From Caulobacter sp. FWC2 (GTDB lineage Bacteria; Pseudomonadota; Alphaproteobacteria; Caulobacterales; Caulobacteraceae): a stretch of DNA of 64,000 bases. The notes beneath the pieces were generated by a model. That model was not told where the DNA came from, did no database searches, and saw nothing but the letters and a program-made list of their open reading frames with translations. Of this stretch, positions 59,069 to 64,000 are shown piece by piece. A program made the position numbers and the translations under genes. The stretch covers positions 1,302,001 through 1,366,000 of the forward strand of contig NZ_PEBF01000001.1 of assembly GCF_002742625.1 (NCBI RefSeq), written 5' to 3'. The number at the start of each line of letters is the position of its first letter. Positions within the stretch are counted from its first letter, which is position 1.

Positions 59069-59148
59069 CAGATCCCCCACAAGAAGGCGCTGAACGACCC
59101 GATGAAGGTCACGGCCAGGGTGAATTGGAGAAGGCGGAGGGCGCGCAT
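59068..59148 (-). CDS. Tiny membrane peptide (26 aa)
   Basis: A 26-residue frame (MRALRLLQFTLAVTFIGSFS, then a short hydrophobic end) that is basic at the front and hydrophobic after it, as in a single membrane span. TGATG overlaps join it to both neighbours. The double coupling makes it more likely to be translated than a chance frame. Confidence 0.55.
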   Translation of the reverse strand: MRALRLLQFTLAVTFIGSFSAFLWGI

Positions 59149-59363
59149 CAGGCGGAAGCCTTGGCGAGCGTGTCGGCCAGCATCTGCTTAGCCTTGCTGC
59201 CCCAGAACCACGCCTGCATGGTCGGCTTTCCGATGCCGAACTCGCCGACCGTATCGTAGTAGGCGCCGCCGACGAAGGCGATGCGCGGGCCATCCATGCC
59301 GGTCGTGATTTCCAAAACCAGCGGGCGCATCTGCGCTTCGTGGTTGGGGGTGATGGTGGCCAT
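59148..59363 (-). CDS. Small hypothetical phage protein
   Basis: A 71-residue protein, not recognised (VLEITTGMDGPRIAFVGGAY, then MQAWFWGSKAKQMLADTL). Coupled to the membrane peptide gene; four bases after the 59368 gene. Confidence 0.7.
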   Translation of the reverse strand: MATITPNHEAQMRPLVLEITTGMDGPRIAFVGGAYYDTVGEFGIGKPTMQAWFWGSKAKQMLADTLAKASA

Positions 59364-59367
59364 TGGC

Positions 59368-59613
59368 TTAGGCCTCCGCGGCGACGTTGACGGCGACGGC
59401 GGTGAAGTGCCTGTCGCTCCGTCCGCGCTCGACCGTCATCGGGTCGAAGCCGAGCCGGCCACCGAGTTCGGCCCAAGCGTCGTTCGCGACTTCCTGAAGC
59501 GACCGAACGGGGCCGCACTGAAGCATGATCAGCGGCGCGGAGCGGGCCGCATTGATCTTAGCCATGATGCCGTCGAGGTCGGCTTGGCTCATCTCGAATT
59601 CTTGACGGGCCAT
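59368..59613 (-). CDS. Small hypothetical phage protein
   Basis: An 81-residue protein, not recognised (MARQEFEMSQADLDGIMAKI, then MLQCGPVRSLQEVANDAWAE). ATG 59613 is chosen because the longer frame overlaps the preceding gene extensively. It lies four bases after that gene. Confidence 0.68.
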   Translation of the reverse strand: MARQEFEMSQADLDGIMAKINAARSAPLIMLQCGPVRSLQEVANDAWAELGGRLGFDPMTVERGRSDRHFTAVAVNVAAEA

Positions 59614-59617
59614 GGTC

Positions 59618-59953
59618 CTACTCCGCCGCAATAGCGAAGGAGGGGGCCGAAGCCGGGGCGCTGCGCTCGCGGTCGACGCGGACGGCGACCTGGGCCACCG
59701 TGGCGACCTTCTCGACCTTGCGGACGACAACCGGAGCGACCGGCGCGACGCCAGCGGTGAACACCTTCACGCCACGGGTGAAGTGGCCCTTGCTGTTGCG
59801 GCCCTGGACGGTCTGGCCAGCACGGGCGCGGGCGTCGAGGTCAGCACGGGCAGCGGCGTACTCTGCTTGCGTCGTATGCAGCTTGCGAGCGACCGGCGCG
59901 TGCGAGGCAGTCGCTTCGGCCATCGCGGCTTCTAGGGCGGAGGTGGTGGCCAT
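59618..59953 (-). CDS. Basic hypothetical phage protein
   Basis: A 111-residue protein with an Ala-rich helix, then a basic segment (GQTVQGRNSKGHFTRGVKVF) and Val/Ala repeats. It might bind nucleic acid. Not recognised. The start at 59953 lies 13 bases after the HNH gene; the frame is open to 60037. Confidence 0.68.
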   Translation of the reverse strand: MATTSALEAAMAEATASHAPVARKLHTTQAEYAAARADLDARARAGQTVQGRNSKGHFTRGVKVFTAGVAPVAPVVVRKVEKVATVAQVAVRVDRERSAPASAPSFAIAAE

Positions 59954-59966
59954 GTCGGCGCTTCCT

Positions 59967-60437
59967 TCAGCGAGACGCTTGCGCGCGCTGGCGCTTGTGA
60001 TGTTCACGGTGATGAGTGGTGCATAGCCACCGGACACTCAGCGGCCTGGAGTAGTCGTCATGGTGAGCCTCGACGTCGGAGGCGCCACAGACCTCGCAGG
60101 CTTGACGAACGAGGTGGCCAGACCGGATCGCGCGGCGCGTCTGCGCCCTGACAGCTAGCTTTCGCTGGAAATCATCGTCCCGCACACGCCGGGCTGCGCG
60201 GTAGACGGCTCGCTTGGCCTTCGACTCAGGAGTCGCGTCGTAGGCGGCTTGGTAAGCAGCCTGCCGCTCGGGATTCCTTGAGACGCGGCGATCAGGCTTA
60301 CGCGAGTAGCGAAGCTTGGCTGCCGCGTCGCGGGCGTTGGTGCAGATGCGGCAGGTGTGATCGCTCTTGGCGATCTGCCACGGCCTGGGCGAGAACACCT
60401 GTCCGCATTTCCGGCATTTACGTTCGGCGGTTTCCAT
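59967..60437 (-). CDS. HNH-like zinc-binding phage protein, first gene of the early operon
   Basis: A 156-residue protein. An N-terminal zinc ribbon (CRKCGQVFSPRPWQIAKSDH, CRIC) is followed by a basic linker and a C-terminal HNH-like motif CEVCGASDVEAHHDDYSRPL ... LCTTHHREHH. HNH proteins of this type cut or bind DNA in phages. METAERKC at 60437 is taken as the start: the sequence upstream holds operators and a promoter rather than protein. It heads the leftward operon and is probably the first gene expressed on induction. Confidence 0.82.
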   Translation of the reverse strand: METAERKCRKCGQVFSPRPWQIAKSDHTCRICTNARDAAAKLRYSRKPDRRVSRNPERQAAYQAAYDATPESKAKRAVYRAARRVRDDDFQRKLAVRAQTRRAIRSGHLVRQACEVCGASDVEAHHDDYSRPLSVRWLCTTHHREHHKRQRAQASR

Positions 60438-60466
60438 TGACCTGCTCAAGAAGCTGTCGATGGAGA

Positions 60467-60520
60467 ATATGTCACACAGACATAACCGATGGTCAAATGG
60501 AAAATGCCACTGGGACATAT
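60467..60520 (-). promoter_or_regulatory. Early leftward promoter with repressor operators
   Basis: O1 (60467-60485) is ATATGTC-N5-GACATAA; O2 (60502-60520) is a degenerate copy whose right arm GACATAT is intact. On the minus strand TTGACC (60496-60491) stands 18 bases before ACATAT (in O1), a plausible promoter overlapped by O1. The same palindrome is at the cro promoter, so one repressor would silence both. Confidence 0.75.
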
Positions 60521-60548
60521 TTTAGGGGCGCGCTATATTCCACGCACG

Positions 60549-60573
60549 AAAAAGCCCGCCGATGTGGCGGGCT
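60549..60573 (-). terminator. Rho-independent terminator, minus strand
   Basis: Minus strand: AGCCCGCC, 5-base loop, GGCGGGCT followed by TTTT. It would stop leftward transcripts from the right before they reach the early operon. Confidence 0.85.
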
Positions 60574-60679
60574 GAATGTCCGATTATGGCGTAGCTGGCG
60601 GGGAGCGTGTGGCCATGACCCTCGCCATCACTCTCACAGCCCTATCCTGGATCCGTCCGCCCTGGCTGAAGAGGATATG

Positions 60680-60705
60680 AAAAAGCCCCACCGGTTAGGG
60701 TGGGG
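60680..60705 (-). terminator. Second Rho-independent terminator, minus strand
   Basis: Minus strand: CCCCACC, 6-base loop, GGTGGGG, C, then TTTTT. Together with the one at 60549 it insulates the early promoter from readthrough. Confidence 0.85.
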
Positions 60706-60804
60706 TCGCTAGGGTCAGACACGTCGAACGACAATCAGCTCCGATCGCGTTTGTACGTACGTGCTTTAAAGTGCCGCATGTACGGTGCCTGTAACGCTTG
60801 TTCA

Positions 60805-60833
60805 TTTGTGAGTAGGGAACGAGTGTGTATATA
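60805..60833 (+). promoter_or_regulatory. Candidate promoter of the MazEF-type module
   Basis: TTTGTG (60805-60810), 17-base spacer, TATATA (60828-60833), 56 bases before the antitoxin start. Just upstream GTACGTAC and a related GTAC motif could be antitoxin-binding sites. Confidence 0.5.
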
Positions 60834-60888
60834 CGATGTTTATCCAGGTGGCCCGAAAGGGTGCCGGGGTGGGCATAAGGGAGACAGT

Positions 60889-61128
60889 ATGCGCACGACC
60901 GTAGCCAAGTGGGGCAACAGCCTTGGCATCAGGTTGCCTCGACAAATGATCGAAACCGTGAGGATGGCCGAAGGCCAAACCGTAGACCTTGAAATCCAAG
61001 ACGATGCTATCGTGATCCGCAACGCGCGTAAGCGCTTCAAACTGGCCGACCTGCTGGCCGAGATGAAACCTGAACAACGCCACGAGGAGCAAGACTTTGG
61101 CGCTCCGGTTGGCAAAGAGGAATGGTGA
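60889..61128 (+). CDS. AbrB/MazE-family antitoxin
   Basis: A 79-residue antitoxin. The SpoVT/AbrB swapped-hairpin domain is seen in VAKWGNSLGIRLPRQMIETV and VDLEIQDDAIVIRNARK. The acidic C-terminus (LAEMKPEQRHEEQDFGAPVG) is the part that would block the toxin. GGGAGACAG precedes the ATG. The toxin gene starts four bases after its stop. It likely represses its own promoter. Confidence 0.92.
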   Translation: MRTTVAKWGNSLGIRLPRQMIETVRMAEGQTVDLEIQDDAIVIRNARKRFKLADLLAEMKPEQRHEEQDFGAPVGKEEW

Positions 61129-61132
61129 TTGA

Positions 61133-61483
61133 ATGAGGGGGGCGGTCTATCAGCCGGAACGCGGCGACTTTATCCAGATTAACTGCACCCCTCATGCAGG
61201 AACCGAACAGGGCGGGCATCGGCCCGCCCTGGTGCTATCGCCCCGCGACTTCAACATCGCCACTGGACTGATCTTCGCCTGCCCCGTCACCAATCAGGTC
61301 AAGGGAAGTCCGTTCGAGGTCAAGATCCCCGCTGGGGCAAAGGTGACCGGGGTGATCCTGGCCAGCCACGCGCGCACCTTCGATTGGATCGAGCGCGGCG
61401 CCACCTTCCACAGCAAGTGCGATGAAGACACCATGTGTGAGGTGCTTGGTCGCATCGAGGCGATCCTCTCTATCGAGTGCTGA
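61133..61483 (+). CDS. MazF-family endoribonuclease toxin
   Basis: A 116-residue MazF/PemK toxin, a sequence-specific mRNA interferase. Family features are YQPERGDFIQINCTPHAGTE, GGHRPALVLSPRDFN (active-site Arg), FACPVTNQVKGSPFEV (Thr/Ser region) and VILASHARTFDW. It could stabilise the prophage through post-segregational killing or act in abortive infection. The cleavage site is unknown. Confidence 0.93.
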   Translation: MRGAVYQPERGDFIQINCTPHAGTEQGGHRPALVLSPRDFNIATGLIFACPVTNQVKGSPFEVKIPAGAKVTGVILASHARTFDWIERGATFHSKCDEDTMCEVLGRIEAILSIEC

Positions 61484-61544
61484 TCTGGAAGTTGCTTCCG
61501 ACCTTCAGCCTCCAGGTAAAAGTATGGGCGGCTAGGCCTCGGTG

Positions 61545-61787
61545 TCAGGCGATGTCCCGGTAGCAGCGCCGGCACACCTTCGCCGCAGCCGGGATCATCG
61601 AGGCGCAGTACGGGCAGTTCTTGCGGGCGAGGGCCTTCAGCGGCTTCAGAGAGTCCCGCATCAGCCGTCCGGCGATGAAACCGACGTCGGCCACCAGCGG
61701 CTCGGCCCGTTCGCTCGTGGTGGCTAGCGGCTTTTGCTCTAGCGGCACCAATGATGTTCGAGGGGCGAGGGGGTCGTCTTCAGGCAT
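61545..61787 (-). CDS. Small zinc-ribbon hypothetical protein
   Basis: An 80-residue protein ending in a zinc-ribbon motif, CPYCASMIPAAAKVCRRC. The front is polar. ATG 61787 is chosen because further upstream the frame has low-quality Arg-rich sequence. Not recognised further. Confidence 0.65.
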   Translation of the reverse strand: MPEDDPLAPRTSLVPLEQKPLATTSERAEPLVADVGFIAGRLMRDSLKPLKALARKNCPYCASMIPAAAKVCRRCYRDIA

Positions 61788-61843
61788 TGAGCATCCAGGT
61801 AAAGTAAGGGGCGGCTCACCCCTCCTAGGGGTAAGGGGAGGGG

Positions 61844-62059
61844 CTAGAGATAGCGTTTCTTGCCGCCGGCGCTGACGCAGTAGTGGCCGCCTCGCGGACC
61901 GACACAGTAGTTGTGGCCGGCGCAGCCGCAGCTGTTCGGCGTCTCGACCCGATGCGAGCGCGGCGTGAACCCACGGAGGCGCTTCTTCCGGGCGCCGGCG
62001 TTGGCAGGTGCGGTCATTGCTACCGCCAAGACCAGGCCGAGAATCAGGGCTCGCTTCAT
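61844..62059 (-). CDS. Small secreted cysteine-containing protein
   Basis: A 71-residue protein with a clear signal peptide (MKRALILGLVLAVAMTAPAN, cleaved after ANA). The mature 49 residues are basic, with four Cys in CGCAGHNYCVGPRGGHYCVS and the end GKKRYL. This pattern occurs in small alphaproteobacterial exported proteins. Strong GGAGGGG ribosome site. A role at the cell surface (for example superinfection effects) is conjecture. Confidence 0.8.
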   Translation of the reverse strand: MKRALILGLVLAVAMTAPANAGARKKRLRGFTPRSHRVETPNSCGCAGHNYCVGPRGGHYCVSAGGKKRYL

Positions 62060-62113
62060 TCGCCCCTCCTAGGGGGATAAGGGGAGTGGCGGCCTCCAAG
62101 AGCGTCAGGGAGG

Positions 62114-62305
62114 CTAGTCTTTAGACCTGAGCGCGATCAGCGCCTTGATGACGCGGTCAGCCTGCCCCTCAACAGACCAAATAATCCAGAACGCCAGGGT
62201 CAGGGCGGTGAAAAACCAATGCCATGGAGAATGCGGACCAGTGGCGAAAACCGCAGTTGCGACGATGGGGAATGCCATCGAGGCCGCGAAGTCGTTGCGT
62301 GACAT
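62114..62305 (-). CDS. Small membrane protein
   Basis: A 63-residue protein with two likely membrane segments (MAFPIVATAVFATG and WHWFFTALTLAFWIIWSV) and a basic end. Not recognised. It lies between the secreted protein and the repressor. Confidence 0.7.
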   Translation of the reverse strand: MSRNDFAASMAFPIVATAVFATGPHSPWHWFFTALTLAFWIIWSVEGQADRVIKALIALRSKD

Positions 62306-62334
62306 TCCACCCGCCTTCCAGCCGCTATGCGGCG

Positions 62335-62637
62335 CTAGCTGACCTTGAGTAGGGCCTTGGCGATCTCGACGACCTGAGCCTTCTGTGTGCTGCTCATCTT
62401 GTCGTAGAAGTCCCAGATCTCTTCCGAGGCCTGGGCTTTCGGATCGACCTTCAGAAGGTCAGCCGGTTCGCAACCGAGCGCGTCGGCGGCGCGCTCCAGG
62501 AATTCTTGATCGTACTTCCGGGTGCCCTTCTCGATCCTAGACAGGTTGCCCTGGTTGATCTGGACACGCTCGGCGAGCTGGACCTGCGACAGGCCGCGGT
62601 GCTTCCGCCATTCGCGAATGAAGTGAGATTGTCCCAT
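62335..62637 (-). CDS. XRE-family phage repressor (CI-like)
   Basis: A 100-residue helix-turn-helix protein. The HTH covers about 16-60 (LSQVQLAERVQINQGNLSRI, then EKGTRKYDQEFLERAADALG). The C-terminal part is short and helical (DKMSSTQKAQVVEIAKALLK), so it lacks the LexA-like self-cleaving domain of lambda CI. Divergent from the Cro-like gene, it is probably the repressor that binds the ATATGTC palindromes. No clear ribosome site; another in-frame ATG lies at 62643. Confidence 0.88.
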   Translation of the reverse strand: MGQSHFIREWRKHRGLSQVQLAERVQINQGNLSRIEKGTRKYDQEFLERAADALGCEPADLLKVDPKAQASEEIWDFYDKMSSTQKAQVVEIAKALLKVS

Positions 62638-62682
62638 GGGCATATTGTGCCCGTGGCGACGTTCTGCCCCGATATCTCGGCT

Positions 62683-62723
62683 GACATATTCCGCTTGCAT
62701 CAAAATATGTCCATGTGACATAT
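62683..62723. promoter_or_regulatory. Repressor/Cro operators and cro promoter
   Basis: A perfect palindrome ATATGTC-N5-GACATAT spans 62705-62723, with a further GACATAT half-site at 62683. On the plus strand TTGCAT (62695-62700), 17 bases, ACATAT (62718-62723) make a promoter overlapped by the palindrome. Its expected start falls at or next to the ATG at 62731, so the cro message is probably leaderless. Confidence 0.78.
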
Positions 62724-62730
62724 TCCGAGT

Positions 62731-62925
62731 ATGACGCTCGACCAGCATATGACCGACCACAAGCTCACCGATGCGAAGCTGGCCGAAATGGTCGGCGTGA
62801 CCCAGCCGCACATCTGGCGCATCCGAAAGCGTAAGGCCAGGCCGTCGCCCGACGTAGCCAAGCGCATCGAGGGCGTCACGGGAATTCCTGCGTCCGAACT
62901 CGTGTTCGTCGACGTGGCGCGGTGA
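62731..62925 (+). CDS. Cro-like helix-turn-helix regulator
   Basis: A 64-residue HTH protein (KLTDAKLAEMVGVTQPHIWR, then KARPSPDVAKRIEGVTGIPA), the size of phage Cro proteins and of the YdaS type. It is divergent from the repressor, and its ATG is only seven bases after a -10 element. It probably opposes the repressor at the shared operators. Confidence 0.85.
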   Translation: MTLDQHMTDHKLTDAKLAEMVGVTQPHIWRIRKRKARPSPDVAKRIEGVTGIPASELVFVDVAR

Positions 62926-62932
62926 AGGCAAG

Positions 62933-63316
62933 CTAGATGCCCCTGCACCCCCCACAAGCCTCGCAGGCCCGTTCCAACTCCTTGATCGCCATGATCGGTG
63001 AGGGCGCTCCCTCGCGGGGTCGTAGCGCCTTCAAGCTGGCGACGGCCCGCCGCATGTTCACGCCGCAACGCGCGGTGTCGAGCTGCGTTGGCCGGTTGGT
63101 GGCCAGGATCGACGCCAGCGCCAGCCGCACGGCGGGCGCTTCGGATCGGTCGGAGGGGAACTTTAGAACGGTCGCGGCGGGTTCTGACATGTCCCAGACT
63201 CGCGGCTCTGGTTGCGCCAATTCCGGACGTGACGGCGTTAACGAATTCACTCGTTTTGGGTTCGCTGGGGCCTTGGTCCTGACAGGCACGATGTCGAATA
63301 CGCTGACGCGCGGCAT
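62933..63316 (-). CDS. Hypothetical phage protein
   Basis: A 127-residue protein, not recognised. A polar front (VRTKAPANPKRVNSLTPSRP), then helical segments (VNMRRAVASLKALRPREGAP) and an end with CEACGGC that may bind metal. It is convergent with the cro gene (8 bases apart). ATG 63316 is the best placed of two. Confidence 0.62.
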   Translation of the reverse strand: MPRVSVFDIVPVRTKAPANPKRVNSLTPSRPELAQPEPRVWDMSEPAATVLKFPSDRSEAPAVRLALASILATNRPTQLDTARCGVNMRRAVASLKALRPREGAPSPIMAIKELERACEACGGCRGI

Positions 63317-63370
63317 TGCTTCCCCCAACCCGAAGGCGAGCGAGCAACAGACCAGTCGCAACCAATACGG

Positions 63371-63607
63371 TCAAGCCTTCGCGGTTTCGGCCAGCTTCGT
63401 GAAGAAGGCCTGGAGCACGTCCTTCACTTCGGAATGGGTTTCGGAGGCGGTGTTGGCCTTCTCGCGGGCCTCGATGTCGAGGACGTGGCCTTTGACGTTC
63501 ATCGCCGCGACGGCCTGCCGCGATTTCGGCAGTGCGCGGATGATGGAGTCGGCCAGCGCCGTCACGACGCCTAGCGCGATCTCGTCTCTCTCGGGTTCTT
63601 CGGTCAT
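63371..63607 (-). CDS. Small hypothetical phage protein
   Basis: A 78-residue helical protein, not recognised (ALGVVTALADSIIRALPKSR, then HSEVKDVLQAFFTKLAETAK). Probably co-transcribed with the gene at 62933. Confidence 0.62.
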   Translation of the reverse strand: MTEEPERDEIALGVVTALADSIIRALPKSRQAVAAMNVKGHVLDIEAREKANTASETHSEVKDVLQAFFTKLAETAKA

Positions 63608-63736
63608 GGCGCCGCTTATTGGCGCGAGCATTGCCGAAAACAACGCACCTGACGTGGCCGTTCATAGTGAACGACAACCCACCGTCGAAAATGGCCGTTT
63701 CGCCGCACCTTCGCGTCCCGAGATCGGGGCCTGACG

Positions 63737-64000
63737 ATGGGCAGGGGGCAATCACACAACCAGATCGACCGGAAAGCCGCTCCCCCGGCTGGCTGCGTCG
63801 CGGCGCGCGGGGGCTTGGCCTTACCCGCTGGGAATGGACCCCGCGCGTCTTCACCCTCCAACACCTTTGCCGGCGTCGCCTTCCCTCTGACGACGGCAAT
63901 TGCGCGCGGCCCGATTGGTCCCTCCCGCCGCGTCCGGGTCGCGCGCACCCACTTCAAAGGCGGCTCCCATCAGCCGGCTAGCCATGACGCGGCCCGCATG
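63737..64000 (+). CDS. Possible partial gene running off the right edge
   Basis: A plus-strand frame open from ATG 63737 to the window end (88 codons). It is rich in Ala/Arg/Pro/Gly (VAARGGLALPAGNGPRASSP), with no recognised motif and no ribosome site. Frames on both strands are open here because of the high GC, so this may be chance. The 63608-63736 gap shows nothing else. Confidence 0.2.
   Translation, partial: MGRGQSHNQIDRKAAPPAGCVAARGGLALPAGNGPRASSPSNTFAGVAFPLTTAIARGPIGPSRRVRVARTHFKGGSHQPASHDAARM

Larger units (their letters stand above)
60438..60888. other. 451-base control region without a substantial gene
   Basis: From left to right it holds the early promoter and operators, two minus-strand terminators and the mazEF promoter. 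A 21-residue plus-strand frame (60615-60680) with no ribosome site is probably chance. A small RNA between the two terminators is possible but unsupported. Confidence 0.6.
45017..64000. mobile_element. Prophage integrated in tRNA-Thr(GGT), right end outside the window
   Basis: Bounded on the left by the split tRNA-Thr and the adjacent integrase. It contains a long leftward early operon of overlapping small genes, a divergent repressor/Cro pair, HNH, YbcO-like, methyltransferase and antirestriction genes. No capsid, tail, terminase or lysis genes are visible, so the structural half is presumably to the right. A satellite or defective element remains possible. Confidence 0.88.

Noticed and set aside
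60615..60680. 21-residue plus-strand peptide between the two terminators
   Set aside because: No ribosome site, no partner overlap, and it reads into the terminator stem.
63616..63957. Minus-strand 113-codon frame near the right edge
   Set aside because: Arg/Pro/Ala-rich, no motif or ribosome site; frames on both strands are open here by composition.

Overview
The window looks like a Caulobacter-type alphaproteobacterium (Caulobacterales). The evidence is high GC, frequent GTG and TTG starts, four TonB-dependent receptors in 45 kb, a che cluster with paired methyl-accepting chemotaxis proteins (MCPs), and short inverted repeats in convergent intergenic gaps. The genus is an inference. About 45 kb of chromosome is followed by about 19 kb of a prophage that runs off the right edge.

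Chromosome. 1-7173 is a chemotaxis module: two MCPs with almost identical signalling domains, cheW, cheR, cheB, and a convergent MCP-like cytoplasmic protein whose hairpin tip is degenerate. 7291-19954 is a catabolic locus: two TonB receptors, an MFS transporter, a carboxylesterase, an acyl-CoA ligase, an SDR dehydrogenase and two sibling TetR regulators. Three copies of one palindrome (half-sites TTCAC-N10-GTGAA) lie at its promoters. 20061-24978 is a TetR-controlled tripartite drug efflux operon (outer membrane factor, EmrA-like, EmrB-like) with two GTAC-centred operators and a strong terminator. 25043-27208 is katG with a nearly complete OxyR site upstream. 27494-39231 is a polysaccharide-uptake locus: an STN-type TonB receptor, an ECF sigma factor, FecR, a large secreted protein, a second TonB receptor, an alginate-lyase-family enzyme and a frameshifted aldose epimerase. 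Three copies of one promoter (TTGAGGA-N12-GCGCGTCGKAA) precede the receptor, the sigma gene and the enzyme operon, which suggests one autoregulated ECF regulon. 39650-44906 is a beta-oxidation operon: thiolase, fused hydratase/dehydrogenase, CoA hydrolase/transferase.

Prophage. The 3' half of a tRNA-Thr(GGT) gene, cut exactly at the anticodon loop, lies at 45017-45061 as the attachment site. A tyrosine integrase follows. From 60437 leftward runs a tightly overlapping early operon with an HNH protein, tiny membrane proteins, a pentapeptide-repeat protein, a recombination-type protein, a YbcO-like protein, a nucleotidyltransferase-like protein, a Gp37/Gp68 protein, a C5 cytosine methyltransferase, a Lar-type antirestriction protein and a TnpB nuclease carried as an ordinary operon gene. 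To the right lie a MazEF-type module, small secreted or membrane genes, and a divergent repressor/Cro switch. The same 19-bp palindrome (ATATGTC-N5-GACATAT) is at the cro promoter and at the early-operon promoter. Structural genes presumably lie beyond the window.
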